Shown here one piece after another: positions 21,310 through 31,893 of a stretch of 64,000 nt of DNA (the first letter of the stretch is position 1; each line of letters begins with the position of its first letter). Source of the DNA: Nematostella vectensis (taxonomy: Eukaryota > Cnidaria > Anthozoa > Actiniaria > Edwardsiidae); NCBI RefSeq assembly GCF_932526225.1, contig NC_064039.1, forward strand, positions 3,423,001 to 3,487,000. The letters are read 5' to 3'. A program made the position numbers and the translations under genes. The notes beneath the pieces were generated by a model that saw only the letters and a program-made list of their open reading frames with translations, searched no databases and was not told where the DNA came from.

Positions 21310-23555
21310 CTACGTGTTTTTGCATTTTTTCCTCCTCAACATCTCATCAATCCGTTCCACACACTCTTCCCAGATCTTCCCCCTGTTTTCTATAGCTACA
21401 GCGAAATACTTAAAGACAGCAGCCTTGATAAGAGATCAACGCCCGATGTCCAACTGCCTTTTGCCCCGAGTCCCACTGCAATTCCTTCCAGCCCGTTCCT
21501 CCACTGGGTACAACTCCTTCACCATCATGGAGGCAAAGTGACCGTGTGAATAGGACTTCCTATGTATATTTTCGCATATTGTTCGGAAGCTGTCATTGGC
21601 TAAATCTTGTGGAACAGGTTCTGGTTCCGGTTCTGGTATAAGCGTCTTTAGTATCCCCGTAGGAATAGGAGGTATCGTGGCCTCTGGTGGTGATAAATTA
21701 GTGGCTGTGGACGCTGTATGGTCGGACAAGCTGGCATCAGTCGATACTTGTTTTTTCGTTTCTCTCGATCTAAAGATAGGGATGCTTGTGACATCATCAT
21801 GGCTGGTTAGGTCTATCGGAGTTGATCCCTGTATGTCTGTGCCTGATGGTACAAAGGCCGTCACTGTTGGCACCGACCCTTGTACGTCGACGCCTGATGG
21901 TACAAAGGCTGTCACTGTTGGCACCGACCCTTGTACGTCGACGCCTGATGGTACAGAGGCCGTCACTGTTGGCACCGACCCTTGTACGTCGACGCCTGAT
22001 GGTACAAAGGCTGTCACTGTTGGCACCGACCCTTGTACGTCGATGCCTGATGGTACAGAGGCCGTCACTGTTGGCACCGACCCTTGTACGTCGACGCCTG
22101 ATGGTACAGAGGCCGTCACTGTTGGCACCGACCCTTGTACGTCGACGCCTGATGGTACAAAGGCCGTCACTGTTGGCACCGACCCTTGTACGTCGACGCC
22201 TGATGGTACAAAGGCTGTCACTGTTGGCACCGACCCTTGTACGTCGACGCCTGATGGTACAAAGGCTGTCACTGTTGGCACCGACCCTTGTACGTCGACG
22301 CCTGATGGTACAGAGGCTGTCACTATAGGTACAGAGGTGGCTGTTGATGGCGCTGACCTTTTAAAGTTTACGCCAGGGACTGCAGGAGTTGACCATTGTA
22401 TGCTTCCACCTAATGGTGTAGAGGTGGGTGCTGATGGCGCCGACCCTTGTATGTTTACGCCTGATGGTACAGGGTTGTGTACATTAGATGGGACATGGAG
22501 GCTAAAGCGCGAGTTCATGAGGTCCACCCGCTGAAGGAGTGCCTGTTGCTGGTCCATGATGTGCTTCTGCTGGTTGAACATCGTCACTTGGTGGGCACGT
22601 ATCGTTTGCTGCTCATGGTAGATCACGTGCATGATGTCGAAAAGCTCGCGGCGCCAGCTGCAGTCTTGTGAAGGCGTGGCTGGGTTCAATGGGGGCTGAC
22701 TTGGTATGGATGGTAGCAGACTTGTCATGAATGGGTGCAAGTCGAGTGTCGATGGGGGAAGTGTTGGTATGGATGGTTGTATGTTCAATATTGTTGCTTT
22801 TGAGTTCGATAAGGATGGTTGCATATTTGTTGGAGCTGGTTGCATGCTTGCAAAGGATGGTTGCACGTTTTCTGTAGCTGGCTGCATGTTTCCTGATGGT
22901 TGCATGTTTGCCATGGTTGGCGTTTTCTGTGTTCTGGATGTTGACGAGCTTGTTATGGATGGATGACCTTTTTGGTCGCCACCAGAGCAATGAGGTTCAA
23001 ATGCCTGAGACAAAAAGAAATAAAAAAATCAAAATAAAATGGTGGATTACGAGGAAGATTCAACGAGGTCTAGTCCGTCACATATGAAGGCGCCTGAGGC
23101 AGTCATAGCACTAATGCATGACCACACAGCCAAAGGGGGGAACCGGTAAAGCCAAATAAAAAAAAAAGGAAACGAACCTGGGACCCAACGGACCCAGTGA
23201 AAGGCACAAGAACTACAGAGCAACGCTTTGGGCAAGCGAGGAGGTTACACAATACGCATGCATCCCTTTTCGCTAACCAAAGAAGAAGAACGGGACTTCA
23301 AGCAAACGGGAAAATGAAATAAACTTTTCTAGAAATTTCAAAACTGTAAAAATATGCTCATAGTTTGCAGAAAAAAATTCAGTCTCATAACGTTGAGGTA
23401 GATGATGTACCTTTACTAAGGAGTGTTCTTTATTTTCATTGGCTGTCCGTCTTCGTTTGCTCTTAGGTTCATTATGTTGACCCTCATTATCGCTTCCGTA
23501 TATTTGCTCTTCATTGATATTCAACTGTTTCTTTATCGATTCATCTTTCCTGTCT
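21310..23555 (-). pseudogene. BEN-domain protein with in-frame TGA
   Basis: The last exon runs 23004-21310. An upstream exon ends at a GT donor at 23411 (acceptor uncertain, near 23524-23555) and joins in phase (SLVK/AFEPHC). The protein has an N-terminal acidic/basic stretch with a KSKRRR nuclear-type signal, repeated MQPS-like motifs, and a Gln-rich helix (HEQQTIRAHQ...DQQQALLQR). Ten or so copies of a 17-residue repeat (VPTVTAFVPSGVDVQGS) follow, then a C-terminal BEN-like domain (KELYPVEERAGRNCSGTRGK). TGA at 21438-21436 interrupts that domain. The same frame then continues for 41 codons (SLIKAAVFKYF...) to TAG at 21312-21310. A CGA-to-TGA transition would explain it. Whether this is a nonsense allele, a pseudogene or a sequence error cannot be told here. 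BEN domains bind DNA or chromatin factors. Confidence 0.7.
21826..22336 (-). repeat. 51-bp coding minisatellite
   Basis: About ten tandem 51-bp units (tgtacgtcgacgcctgatgg...) encode the 17-residue repeat of the BEN protein. Because 51 is a multiple of three and the unit lacks stops in several frames, long open frames also appear on the plus strand (21596-22534); these are artefacts. Confidence 0.9.
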
Positions 23556-24857
23556 TGAGTAAAGGCATGATGTGAGGAGTGAGTTTATCGCCACAAGATT
23601 AAGTTGGTCGTCCGAGAGGTCCGAGGCCTCTACTAAAGTTTGCACCAAATACAGGTTTTGTACCAGAGCTATGGACGTATCCAGGATTCTCGCGAAGGTA
23701 AGACAATCTACCCGACAGACCCAAAATGTTTAGGACTGAGAGGGTCCAATCAGGTGGACTGAAGGGTCCAATCAGGTTTCCAATGGGCCGTTTTTCAAAT
23801 ATGGGGATCCTGTTTAAAATTAAACCTTAAATCCGGCTTTGGTAGGTTGTATTCACACCCGTCTTGCAATTTGCAACGATTAATAGGGATTGAAATGCGG
23901 TATTTTGGATGAAGAAAGTTACAAGACAGCTGTAGACAAATTCCGACCTCGCTTTTCTGCTACAATCCCACAGGACCCTCATTCTAGAAAACGACCCAAA
24001 CTTAGGATCATCCCCAAAGAAAGAACTTTTCCGTTAAACGCAATTGGGCAAAATTCACTATGTTATAGTTAAATATGTATGATAAAAGCTTTATAAAGAA
24101 ATGCAAAACACCCAACTTGTGTGTAAATCCATGCCTGGAAATTTACTAAACAGGCAACCCGAACATCCGGGGAGGCCAACACAAAAGAACATCAACGTCA
24201 TATTTACCTCCAGTCCACAAGTTCAGCGTTGTACGATTCTTCTTCGCCTGTATCATGTCTCCTATACTGCGCATATCTTTAAGGAACACCCTTTTTTTCC
24301 GGACCATATAAAAGGACTCATCGATAAGTTTAGAATTAAAAAGTAGATGTGCCCAAAAGCGATCGAATGGTCTAATACAGGCCTACGTATGCGCACAAAT
24401 AATCCAGAAGACAATCTTCTACTTGAGCCTTGAGGTAGGCCTTGAAGCACATAAGGCTACTCCCAAATCTGATCGATATGAGGCAAACCCATAACAGACA
24501 AGGAGCATGTGCCCAGGGCTTGCATCCACCTCTTGACTTTGACCACCAAAAAGGAACCTTTTATTCTTGACTAGCAAAATAGATTTTTCATATAAGGATT
24601 CCAAAAGTGCCTGCATATGCTGTAGAGGCTTTGCCAGATTGGCAAAGATAAGGAAGCGGGCTGGGAAACCGGTTAGGGTTATGTTTGTGTGTGGTTTTGG
24701 TGGGTGGGGGGTGGGGGGGGGGGGGGGGTAGAAAATGATAGGCCATAGTATCACACATGATAACGAGTTCCTACATTAGTGGACCAGTTGTAGGTGCCAC
24801 TCTGGAATCCGCCCTTGAACCCTGGAATTGAGTCTAAGTCTATGTTTTATAAATCAC

Positions 24858-26437
24858 CTGTTTTAGTCATTTCATTTGTTGACTTGATTTCCAACACTGT
24901 CAAAGCATTGCGCCTCTTCTTGGGCTCTTTTGCATTTTTAATCGTCTTTTTGGAAGTATTTGTTTTTTTCTTCCCTGTGGCTTTTGATGATTTGTTTGTC
25001 CATTCTGGTTCCTCAGCCTGATCAGTATCTTCTTCACCATCAGATTCAGAAGCATCAGCATCATCACCCTCCTCAACATCATCATCTTCTTGAACATCAT
25101 CATCACCTTCGCAACCTTCGTCATACTCATCGTTCTCATCACCATCAGAATCAATATAACCATTGTCATCACCAGCATCATCATCATCAGCAGTAGTGTC
25201 TTCCTCACCACATGTGCCATCACTCAATGTCTCACCACTGGCTTCCTGCATTGGGGACTTGTCACTTGTGGTAACACCAAGCTGCTTCTTATACTCAAGA
25301 GGGACTACTGTTAGTAGCTCAGGTTGTGGCACAAACTGGACTGGCATATTTTCAATGTAAGCTGGGTACTTTTTTCCTGAAAAGAAAAATATTTTAAAAA
25401 TTGAAATAAAAATAGTCAGGGACAGAAATTTCTAGAAGAACTTTTTAAAAAATGGATTGAAAAGGGCTTTAGCCATCTGCCTATGTGGAAGTTATCTTTC
25501 ATGAGTTTGTACTCTCTCTTGTATCACTACCACCACGTCAACACAATCACCATGACAACCTCAAACATCACTATCAACATCATTGCCATCATCATAACAT
25601 CACTTATCACAATCATGATTATCATCACAATTACCACCATCATTATCTCTATGACTACCATCATCACCAAGATACAGTAATTTTCACCATCATCATCAAA
25701 TAGTGTTAACCTTAGGTGTATGGAATACAGTAATAATTAGACAGGGGAATGCGACAGTATACCTCCATAGCTGTCATTAAAGAGAACAAGAAGCTCCTCC
25801 CCTTGTTTGATATCCCTTGCAACCTCATAACTGACACCTGCAGCTGAGTTATGAGCGACAATGTTCTGCTGTTCTGGATTTGGTGCTGTCTGCATTTGCT
25901 GCAGCCATTTGCATTGGTCTTGGTGATCTTTGTGAGCATAGAAATGATAGGTACAGCCATCAACGCTCCCAACCTATGTAAAGACACAAAATTTACATTT
26001 TAAAACAATCTAAAACAAGAAATCAAAACAAAACATTCAGATTCCTTTTCCAGGGACAGGGGCACGGCTCATGGTCGCTACTTGGTTTGGTATTGGAAGG
26101 AGGTGTATGTATGAAATCAAAGTTCTGTAACACATATACAATCTTGGGTTGGCTCCCTTCCGATAGGGTTCATATGACCAATATATCTCAGATTTACTCT
26201 CTTGAGAACACCTAAAGATCCTTCCTCCTTAGGGAAATCCTGGATCTGTCCTTAACCTGCTGGTAACACTTACATCGCATATCAAGGAATGCATCTCAGA
26301 TGGAGGGCGTTTCTTCTTTATTATTTCTCCTCTAAAAGGGCCAAAGCATTTGCCTTGGGACATGCCTTGGTGTGCGATGAGCCCAGCCTGACGCAGCTCC
26401 GGTGGCAGATTGTCATTGTTGTTAACTAGTTTTTTGC
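24858..26437 (-). CDS. PRDM-family protein: PR/SET domain and acidic linker
   Basis: Three exons, 26274-26437, 25763-25973 and 24858-25376, have GT/AG borders and matching phases. The first two encode a PR (SET-related) domain: LPPELRQAGLIAHQ, then GKCFGPFRGEI, SLICD, CKWLQQM, EQQNIVAH and the closing GEELLVLFNDSYG. The spacing matches the PR-domain pattern of an FGP-G motif, a WxxxV-type segment, an EQNL-type motif and GxELLVxY. The usual WYG is replaced by LFN, so methyltransferase activity is doubtful. The third exon is strongly acidic (Asp/Glu runs at about 25000-25200) and ends in a basic KKRRNA segment. The 5' exon(s) upstream of 26437 were not found. It joins in phase to the finger exons at 20617 and below. 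Confidence 0.8.
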
Positions 26438-26710
26438 CTATAAAAACATTAATTTGAATTTGATTGTTAAAAGTTTTGGGCAAGTTGGGATCTGTTTATT
26501 TAAGAACACATACATCACATTGCATATTTGCAGGAAAAAAATGGGATGTAGTTAACAATAATTGATAACATTAAGTGAAAAAAAGCTGATTTTAGCGGAG
26601 CCAAGCGCGGCCGCAGGCCGCGCGCGTAGCCCAATAGGCATAGAAATATGGTATAGGTATGCGACTTGGTTTTTGTGGTCGTCACGCAGGTACCCTGTGG
26701 TGTCACTCGC

Positions 26711-26741
26711 CAGCCAGCCAGCCAGCCAGCCAGTCAGTCAG
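26711..26741. repeat. CCAG microsatellite
   Basis: About seven units of ccag/tcag lie directly upstream of the start codon at 26775, inside a GC-rich patch that may be a promoter region. Confidence 0.8.
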
Positions 26742-26774
26742 CCGCGCGACTCCCAGGCCCCACTCGGCCCCGAA

Positions 26775-27025
26775 ATGGCGACTAAATACAAGCAGGGAGC
26801 AAGGGAAAAAAGTTCTTGTCGATTATGCGATGATTATTTATTTTGCCTCAAATTTTGTGACTTAAGGATAAAGTCAACTAGAGGAGATCTACTAACATTC
26901 ATTTACGCCAAGATTTATCTGGTTTTAGCTAGTAAATTTAAGCAAGTAACAGTTCACATTAAAAAGCGAACAGAACCACAAGAAAGTGACCAAAAAAACA
27001 ACAAAAAAAACAAAAACAATGCAAG
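26775..27025 (+). CDS. Orphan first exon with a CRLC motif
   Basis: ATG 26775 opens 84 codons that end exactly at a consensus donor (gcaag/gtgagt at 27025), leaving two bases of a codon. The peptide starts MATKYKQGAREKSSCRLCDD, has FCLKFC nearby, and ends in a Lys/Asn-rich stretch. The CRLC start followed by a hydrophobic-basic segment recalls ZAD-like zinc domains, but the resemblance is weak. No downstream exon could be identified in the 3 kb before the Helentron, so the gene may be cut by that insertion or extend beyond it. Confidence 0.4.
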
Positions 27026-29980
27026 GTGAGTTTCGGACGACGATTTGTATTGTCTATTGAGGATATGACAGTTATTAGGCTTTTTGTTGTCCTTTTTGTA
27101 TGCTTTGAGAATGCGAGTACTTAACTTAGTAATCAAATTATTTAAGCATAACAGGTTTTGTTTTGACATTCTTCGTTGTATCTATATTCTTGATTGTGTT
27201 GGATAAAATACAATACAACAAAAACTGGAATTCGTCTTTAATAAGACTTTTTCAGGGCAGATTGATTGTGTTGAGATATTTCATAAAGGCTAACCAATAT
27301 CGTGTTGCATTTGTCAAATACTGCTAAAGAAGACCGTTCTTGTCTTTATATCCTGTGCTCTTAGTCCTAAGAAGATACATATCCTTAGAAGATACAGCAG
27401 CTTTTTCAACTTACAAGATAAATTTTCCCTACCGAGGATAAAAAAAAAACTATTTTCAATATGTATTGTTGTTATTGTCTGCATCTTGCATCTCATGTGT
27501 TTATTTTTTTTCAAATAGTTGTGGAAAATTAGTTAGATTATAAATGGCTTGATAAAAAGATTGTTTTGAAAGAAATAATAAATAATTGTTTTCACTCTTT
27601 TATGAACCAGGAACTACCTGAGGGCCAAGATGAATGCTAAAGACTGGAAGACATGAGAATTAAAAATCATGTCTTGTAGAGAACAGTAGGATGTTCTTAT
27701 TCACTAGTCATTTGATACCCCCACACCCATGGTCCCAGGGAATGGTGGGGGATTAAACTTTAATAAAAGCCTGTTTCCAAGTTAAGAGTCAAAAACAGTC
27801 AATACCACCACCCCTCTTGACATATTATGGTTAAAAAGTGGTCTAAAACCCCACATTAACCCCTGACTTCTGCGGGACCATAAGGGAGGGGGCGCAATTG
27901 ACTAGTTCATTACTATGTGATTCAGCAGTACACACTCATAGTTTTTTTTTAGAACAAGATACTTATATAATATAAAACTAAAAACAAACTTTTGCTTTTT
28001 AAATAATAAATCTGTAAAGAATACAGTTTTCTATCAACCTAAAGATAATGGGAAAGGGGATATTTTAGAAAAGTACTAAATATAATTATCACATTATTGT
28101 TGTTATATTTTCTTTTCAAACATTTAAGGAAGAGTCATATTTCTTCCTTTTTCTTCTCCCTGTTGACTATTTTTATGCAATTGATGCTCTTTGCTATTTC
28201 CCCTCTACACCAAAAATAAATTAATGAACAGATTTGATTTTTAAATTAGAAATTTTCATTTATTACTTTCACTTATTTTCTTTTTAGGATTTTCTTTCCA
28301 AGTCTCTTGCCCATTACATTTATTTTAGATGTTTAGATTTATTTCATTGGAATAGTTACATCCAGGGTTTCTCAAAACACCAAAATATAATGCATTACTG
28401 GATGTATATTTGTAGATATTAATTCCCATGGGGATGGAAAATCACCACTTAAAATGGTACATTAAATCTTCAGCATTGCATCTTACCTAAAATTGTGTCT
28501 GACACTATATTCCATCTTTGAAATCCTGTTTCATCCATTGTTTTTCGCAAGAACAAAGCTTGTCAGAATGTAGCTTTACAAATGTACATTAATGGAACTT
28601 TTATTAAGGGGAAGGGTTTTTTAGGGCAAGATACTTAAACTTTATAACACTAGCAACAACCTTGCTTTTTCCAATAATAGAATTCTGTTCACATAGCTTG
28701 GATAGCAAAGACATGGCCTCTTTAGAGGCCTGTGGTGGTGAAAGGGTTAAGATAATGGGAAAGGGGAAATGTCAAGAAATGCTCAATCAAATTATTTTCA
28801 TTACTGTTATATTTTTTTCACCAAACCTTTCAAGTTGAGTCAATTCACTTTATATCTCCTCTCCCCTCGATTATTTTTTAGTCAATTGATATTCTTTGAT
28901 TCCTCTCTACCCCAAACATAGATCAATGAAAGGGTTTGGTTTGAAATTAGAAGTTAGCATTTTCTTTCTGTTTTTTCTTCATTGCATCCATTTGGGAGTA
29001 GGCCAACAACAACAAGGCCACTATATGGTAAAGTGGGGTCACCAATATGTAATGTATGAAAGGAGATATAATTTTGGATTTTAATTTCCAGACATTTTTC
29101 TGAATATTCGGTCCAATGAAGGAGAGAATCCCCACTAAATCAATACATAAAAATCACAGTATGGCATCTAAACAGTCTAAATATATTAATTTGAATCTTT
29201 GGAATGCTGTTACATCCATGACATTTTCTGCACAAGGGCAAAGCTTTTGGAAGTATTGTTTTGATTAAAAAAAAGATATTCATAATGGAACTTCTATGAT
29301 GGGACATAAGAATTTTCCATTAGACTCTTGACAACTTTGACAGCCATATCCACACCAGGAATTTGGTTTGTTAACTTTGATGTACTGCATAATTTAAATT
29401 ATTGAATAAGGCCTGGATCCATTTGGTTGGTACAATAAATAAATCTCAGTAGAGAGCAGGATCCTAGATCCCCCAATAATGCTTTTGATCAGTCAACACA
29501 AAAGGTGTTTATGCTGGCTCCGCTTTTAGGCAGTGCCTAAATCTATATATTATTCACACACCTAGTTTTTGTAGCTACTGTGCGCATGCGTCAAGTAGCT
29601 ACAATGTCATCGAGTTGTAAGAGTGAGTGTCCACTTTTTGTTGCGCGAGGTATGCTGGGATATCTCAGACTTTCGGATAAGCATCGAAGCGTATCGGATC
29701 GTATAAGAGGATCAGATAAATAGCAAAAATACCTAATATTTTACTTATCCATAGATTTGAATTGAACAATAGATACTTGCTTTGTAGAAAATATACTCAG
29801 GGTACAAATAACAAAACCGTAATTATGCCGAACAATAAATCGAGACTAACTGATTTTTGTTCCCTTAAAAATATCGACTGAAAACGTTTGAGGTACGTTT
29901 CGTCCCGCGTTCTTGCCTTCCCTCGTGTTCAGTCAGCAATTTTGCCAGCGACGAACTAAAGGTAAGCTTTACTATGTTTT
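27026..29980. other. AT-rich DNA with a diverged tandem duplication
   Basis: No gene is supportable. Segments at about 27950-28600 and 28620-29300 are diverged direct copies: both contain caagatact, ataatgggaaaggggaa, and a tcaattgat-ttctttg-cccctctac block in the same order. A GC-richer patch at 29580-29960, ending in a donor-like aactaaag/gtaagc at 29960, may be a promoter and non-coding first exon. Confidence 0.45.
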
Positions 29981-29999
29981 TTTCGCCCCATGACAGGTT

Positions 30000-30230
30000 C
30001 TCCAATAGGGTTCTGGATTCCGGATCCTAGTGTGTGGATTCCGGATTCCATGTGGGTTTTTTCTCGTGGATTCCGGATTCCAGCAGCATGGATTCCGGAT
30101 TTCATATCTCATTTTTTCATGGATTCCGGATTCCATATCTCATTTTTCATGGATTCCGGATTCCATATCTAATTTTTTCATGGATTCCGGATCCCATATC
30201 TCATTTTTTCATGGATTCCGGATTTTTTTT
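30000..30230. repeat. 30-31-bp minisatellite (ATGGATTCCGGATTCC)
   Basis: Five to seven imperfect tandem copies of ggattccggattccatatct followed by cattttttcat. Open frames here are a by-product of the repeat. Confidence 0.85.
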
Positions 30231-30404
30231 TGCTATCCTCTTCCCGTTATAAGGCAGAGCATTCAAGAGTTATGTCCATCGTTTTCTAGTAAAGCATTTT
30301 TCAGGTGTTTCGAAGTTTCAAACAAACTTTGGCCTAAAAAACATTGCATGAATCGCCAAGATGTCACCAAGCTATTGATCAACCAACAATTCCCTACCCG
30401 GGAC

Positions 30405-30775
30405 AAAAACTGCCTTCACAATAATTTCCCTTTGGGGAACAGAATATTCCCTTCGGGGAACAGAAACTGCCTTTACATGCTCAAACAATTCCCTACGGGG
30501 AACAGAAACTGCCTTTACATGCACAAACAATTCCCTACGGGGAACAGAAACTGCCATTACATGCACAAACAATTCCCTACGGGGAACAGAAACTGCCTTT
30601 ACATGCACAAACAATTCCCTTCGGGGAACAGAAACTGCCTTTACATGCACAAACAATTCCCTTCGGGGAACAGAAACTGCCTTTACATGCACAAACAATT
30701 CCCTTCGGGGAGCAGAAACTGCCTTTACATGCACAAACAATTCCCTTCGGGGAACAGAAACTGCCTTTGCAGGCA
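30405..30775. repeat. 42-bp minisatellite upstream of the Helentron
   Basis: About eight to nine units containing ttccctacggggaacagaaa and tgcctttacatgcacaaaca. The 42-bp period keeps 14-residue repeats open on both strands (QFPTGNRNCLYMHK forward). I find no evidence that either is translated. Helentron relatives often carry internal tandem repeats, so it may belong to the element. Confidence 0.85.
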
Positions 30776-31145
30776 GAAATAAGCTTTCAGTCATTTGGGA
30801 AAAAAAAAATTTCCAAGATACAAGTAGCTGTATAAAGCTTGATGATGTGAACACTATTGAGAATGCATTTCTTGGTTGTCAAAAAGTTGAACATGCAGAC
30901 CAAAGTAGCTTGCTGAAAAGCGACATAACTTTTGTCTGTTGAGTCTTATTTGACGAGTGATGATGACGGACTGATTAATTGTGATGAAAATGTTTCCTAC
31001 ATGCATGATATATTTTTCAACAACTTCTCGAATGCTTGCAATAGGTGTGGGTTGCAGGATTAGAGATAGGGAACTTTCTAGAGTGCCATTAAAAAGAGTT
31101 ATGAAATGTTTGAAAAGAAAAAAAAATTGAGAAAGAAATTCAAAT

Positions 31146-31893
31146 ATGTTATTAAGAAATCAGTCCCTATGTCATCTGTTTTATATAACATTGTTTCTAA
31201 CTATAAACAATGGAGTATCAAGTTTGCTAGAAAACAAGATAGTTTCTACAGCCGTTATTTCAAGAATGTTCAAGCACGTGTCAACTTTATTACTTTGTGG
31301 GGATGTAGAGTTGAACCCCGGGCCTACAAAATATAATGCCTACTCTAAAGAAGGAAATTCAAATTCTGTATTTAACTTAAGATTACAAAGATTTGGGTTA
31401 AGTCCATTAGAGGTGGGAGGAATGGGTAATTGCCTATTTAGAGCCATAGCACATCGGATATACCATGATGCAAATCGTCATTTTGAAATCAGGACAGCTG
31501 GTGTTCAATATTTGGAAACTAATCCTGAATATTTATAGTGCTGTTGTTGATAATATGTCTTGGTCTGAATACATAACAAATATGTCGTCAGAAGGAATAT
31601 GGGGTGATCACATTATAATGCAAGCAATAGCAGAAAGTATGAATTTAAGCATTCATGTTATAGAGTCAAATGAAAATTTTGGTGAGTTAACACTGGTTCA
31701 AACTCAAAATGTGTCAGACAGTACAGTACAGGTCTATATATATATAGGACACATTGGGGAGATGCACTACATCTCAACAATAAGAACGTTACCTGAAACT
31801 AACTTACCTGGAATGGTCCAAAGAAATTTGTTTGATGAATGTTATGAATCCACAGTAAAAAATAGCAAAAAAGGTGAACTTGACAGAAAATGA
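31146..31893 (+). pseudogene. OTU-like protease frame with N-terminal 2A motif
   Basis: From ATG 31146 the first 60 codons give a hydrophobic, signal-like start (LFYITLFLTI) and end in GDVELNPGP, a perfect 2A ribosome-skipping motif (31302-31325). Directly downstream an OTU-type cysteine protease domain begins with GNCLFRAIAH, containing the catalytic-type Cys. After TAG 31536-31538 the domain continues in another frame (IWGDHIIMQAIAE, then a GEMHYIS His motif) to 31893. OTU enzymes remove ubiquitin and are standard Helentron cargo. The frameshift suggests it is dead in this copy. Confidence 0.85.
31302..31325 (+). other. 2A (CHYSEL) translational-recoding motif
   Basis: DVELNPGP matches the D-V/I-E-x-N-P-G-P consensus fully, and is preceded by STLLLCG as in active 2A peptides. 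Ribosomes would release the chain between G and P and then resume, giving a 59-residue leader and a separate OTU-containing product beginning with proline. Confidence 0.85.

Larger units (their letters stand above)
20618..24857 (-). other. Large PRDM intron hosting the BEN gene
   Basis: The exon ending at 24858 leaves one base (G) of a codon, and the exon starting at 20617 supplies AG, giving GAG, so the PRDM transcript most simply skips this whole interval. It contains the BEN-domain gene on the same strand, poly-G tracts (about 20324 and 20369 lie in flanking intron, 24713 here) and no other recognisable gene. If the PR exons were in fact a separate gene, this would be intergenic. Confidence 0.6.

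Noticed and set aside
21436-21438. Selenocysteine reading of the TGA in the BEN gene
   Set aside because: BEN proteins are not selenoproteins and I see no reason for a SECIS; a nonsense change is simpler.
21596-22534. 312-codon plus-strand repeat protein
   Set aside because: Antisense of the 51-bp minisatellite of the BEN gene. Its openness follows from the repeat period; there is no supported start or domain.
24900-25223. Met-rich minus-strand frame and His-rich plus-strand frames near 25 kb
   Set aside because: Off-frame readings of the GAT/GAA-rich acidic exon of the PRDM gene.
25483-25703. Ile/Thr/His-rich frames
   Set aside because: Translations of an imperfect CAT/CAC microsatellite in a PRDM intron.
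30405-30775. CRISPR-like array
   Set aside because: The repeats are contiguous 42-bp units without unique spacers, in a eukaryotic genome; this is a minisatellite.
30030-30782. 250-codon plus-strand and 160-codon minus-strand repeat proteins
   Set aside because: They span two minisatellites; both strands are open only because the periods allow it, and no signal or partner domain is visible.
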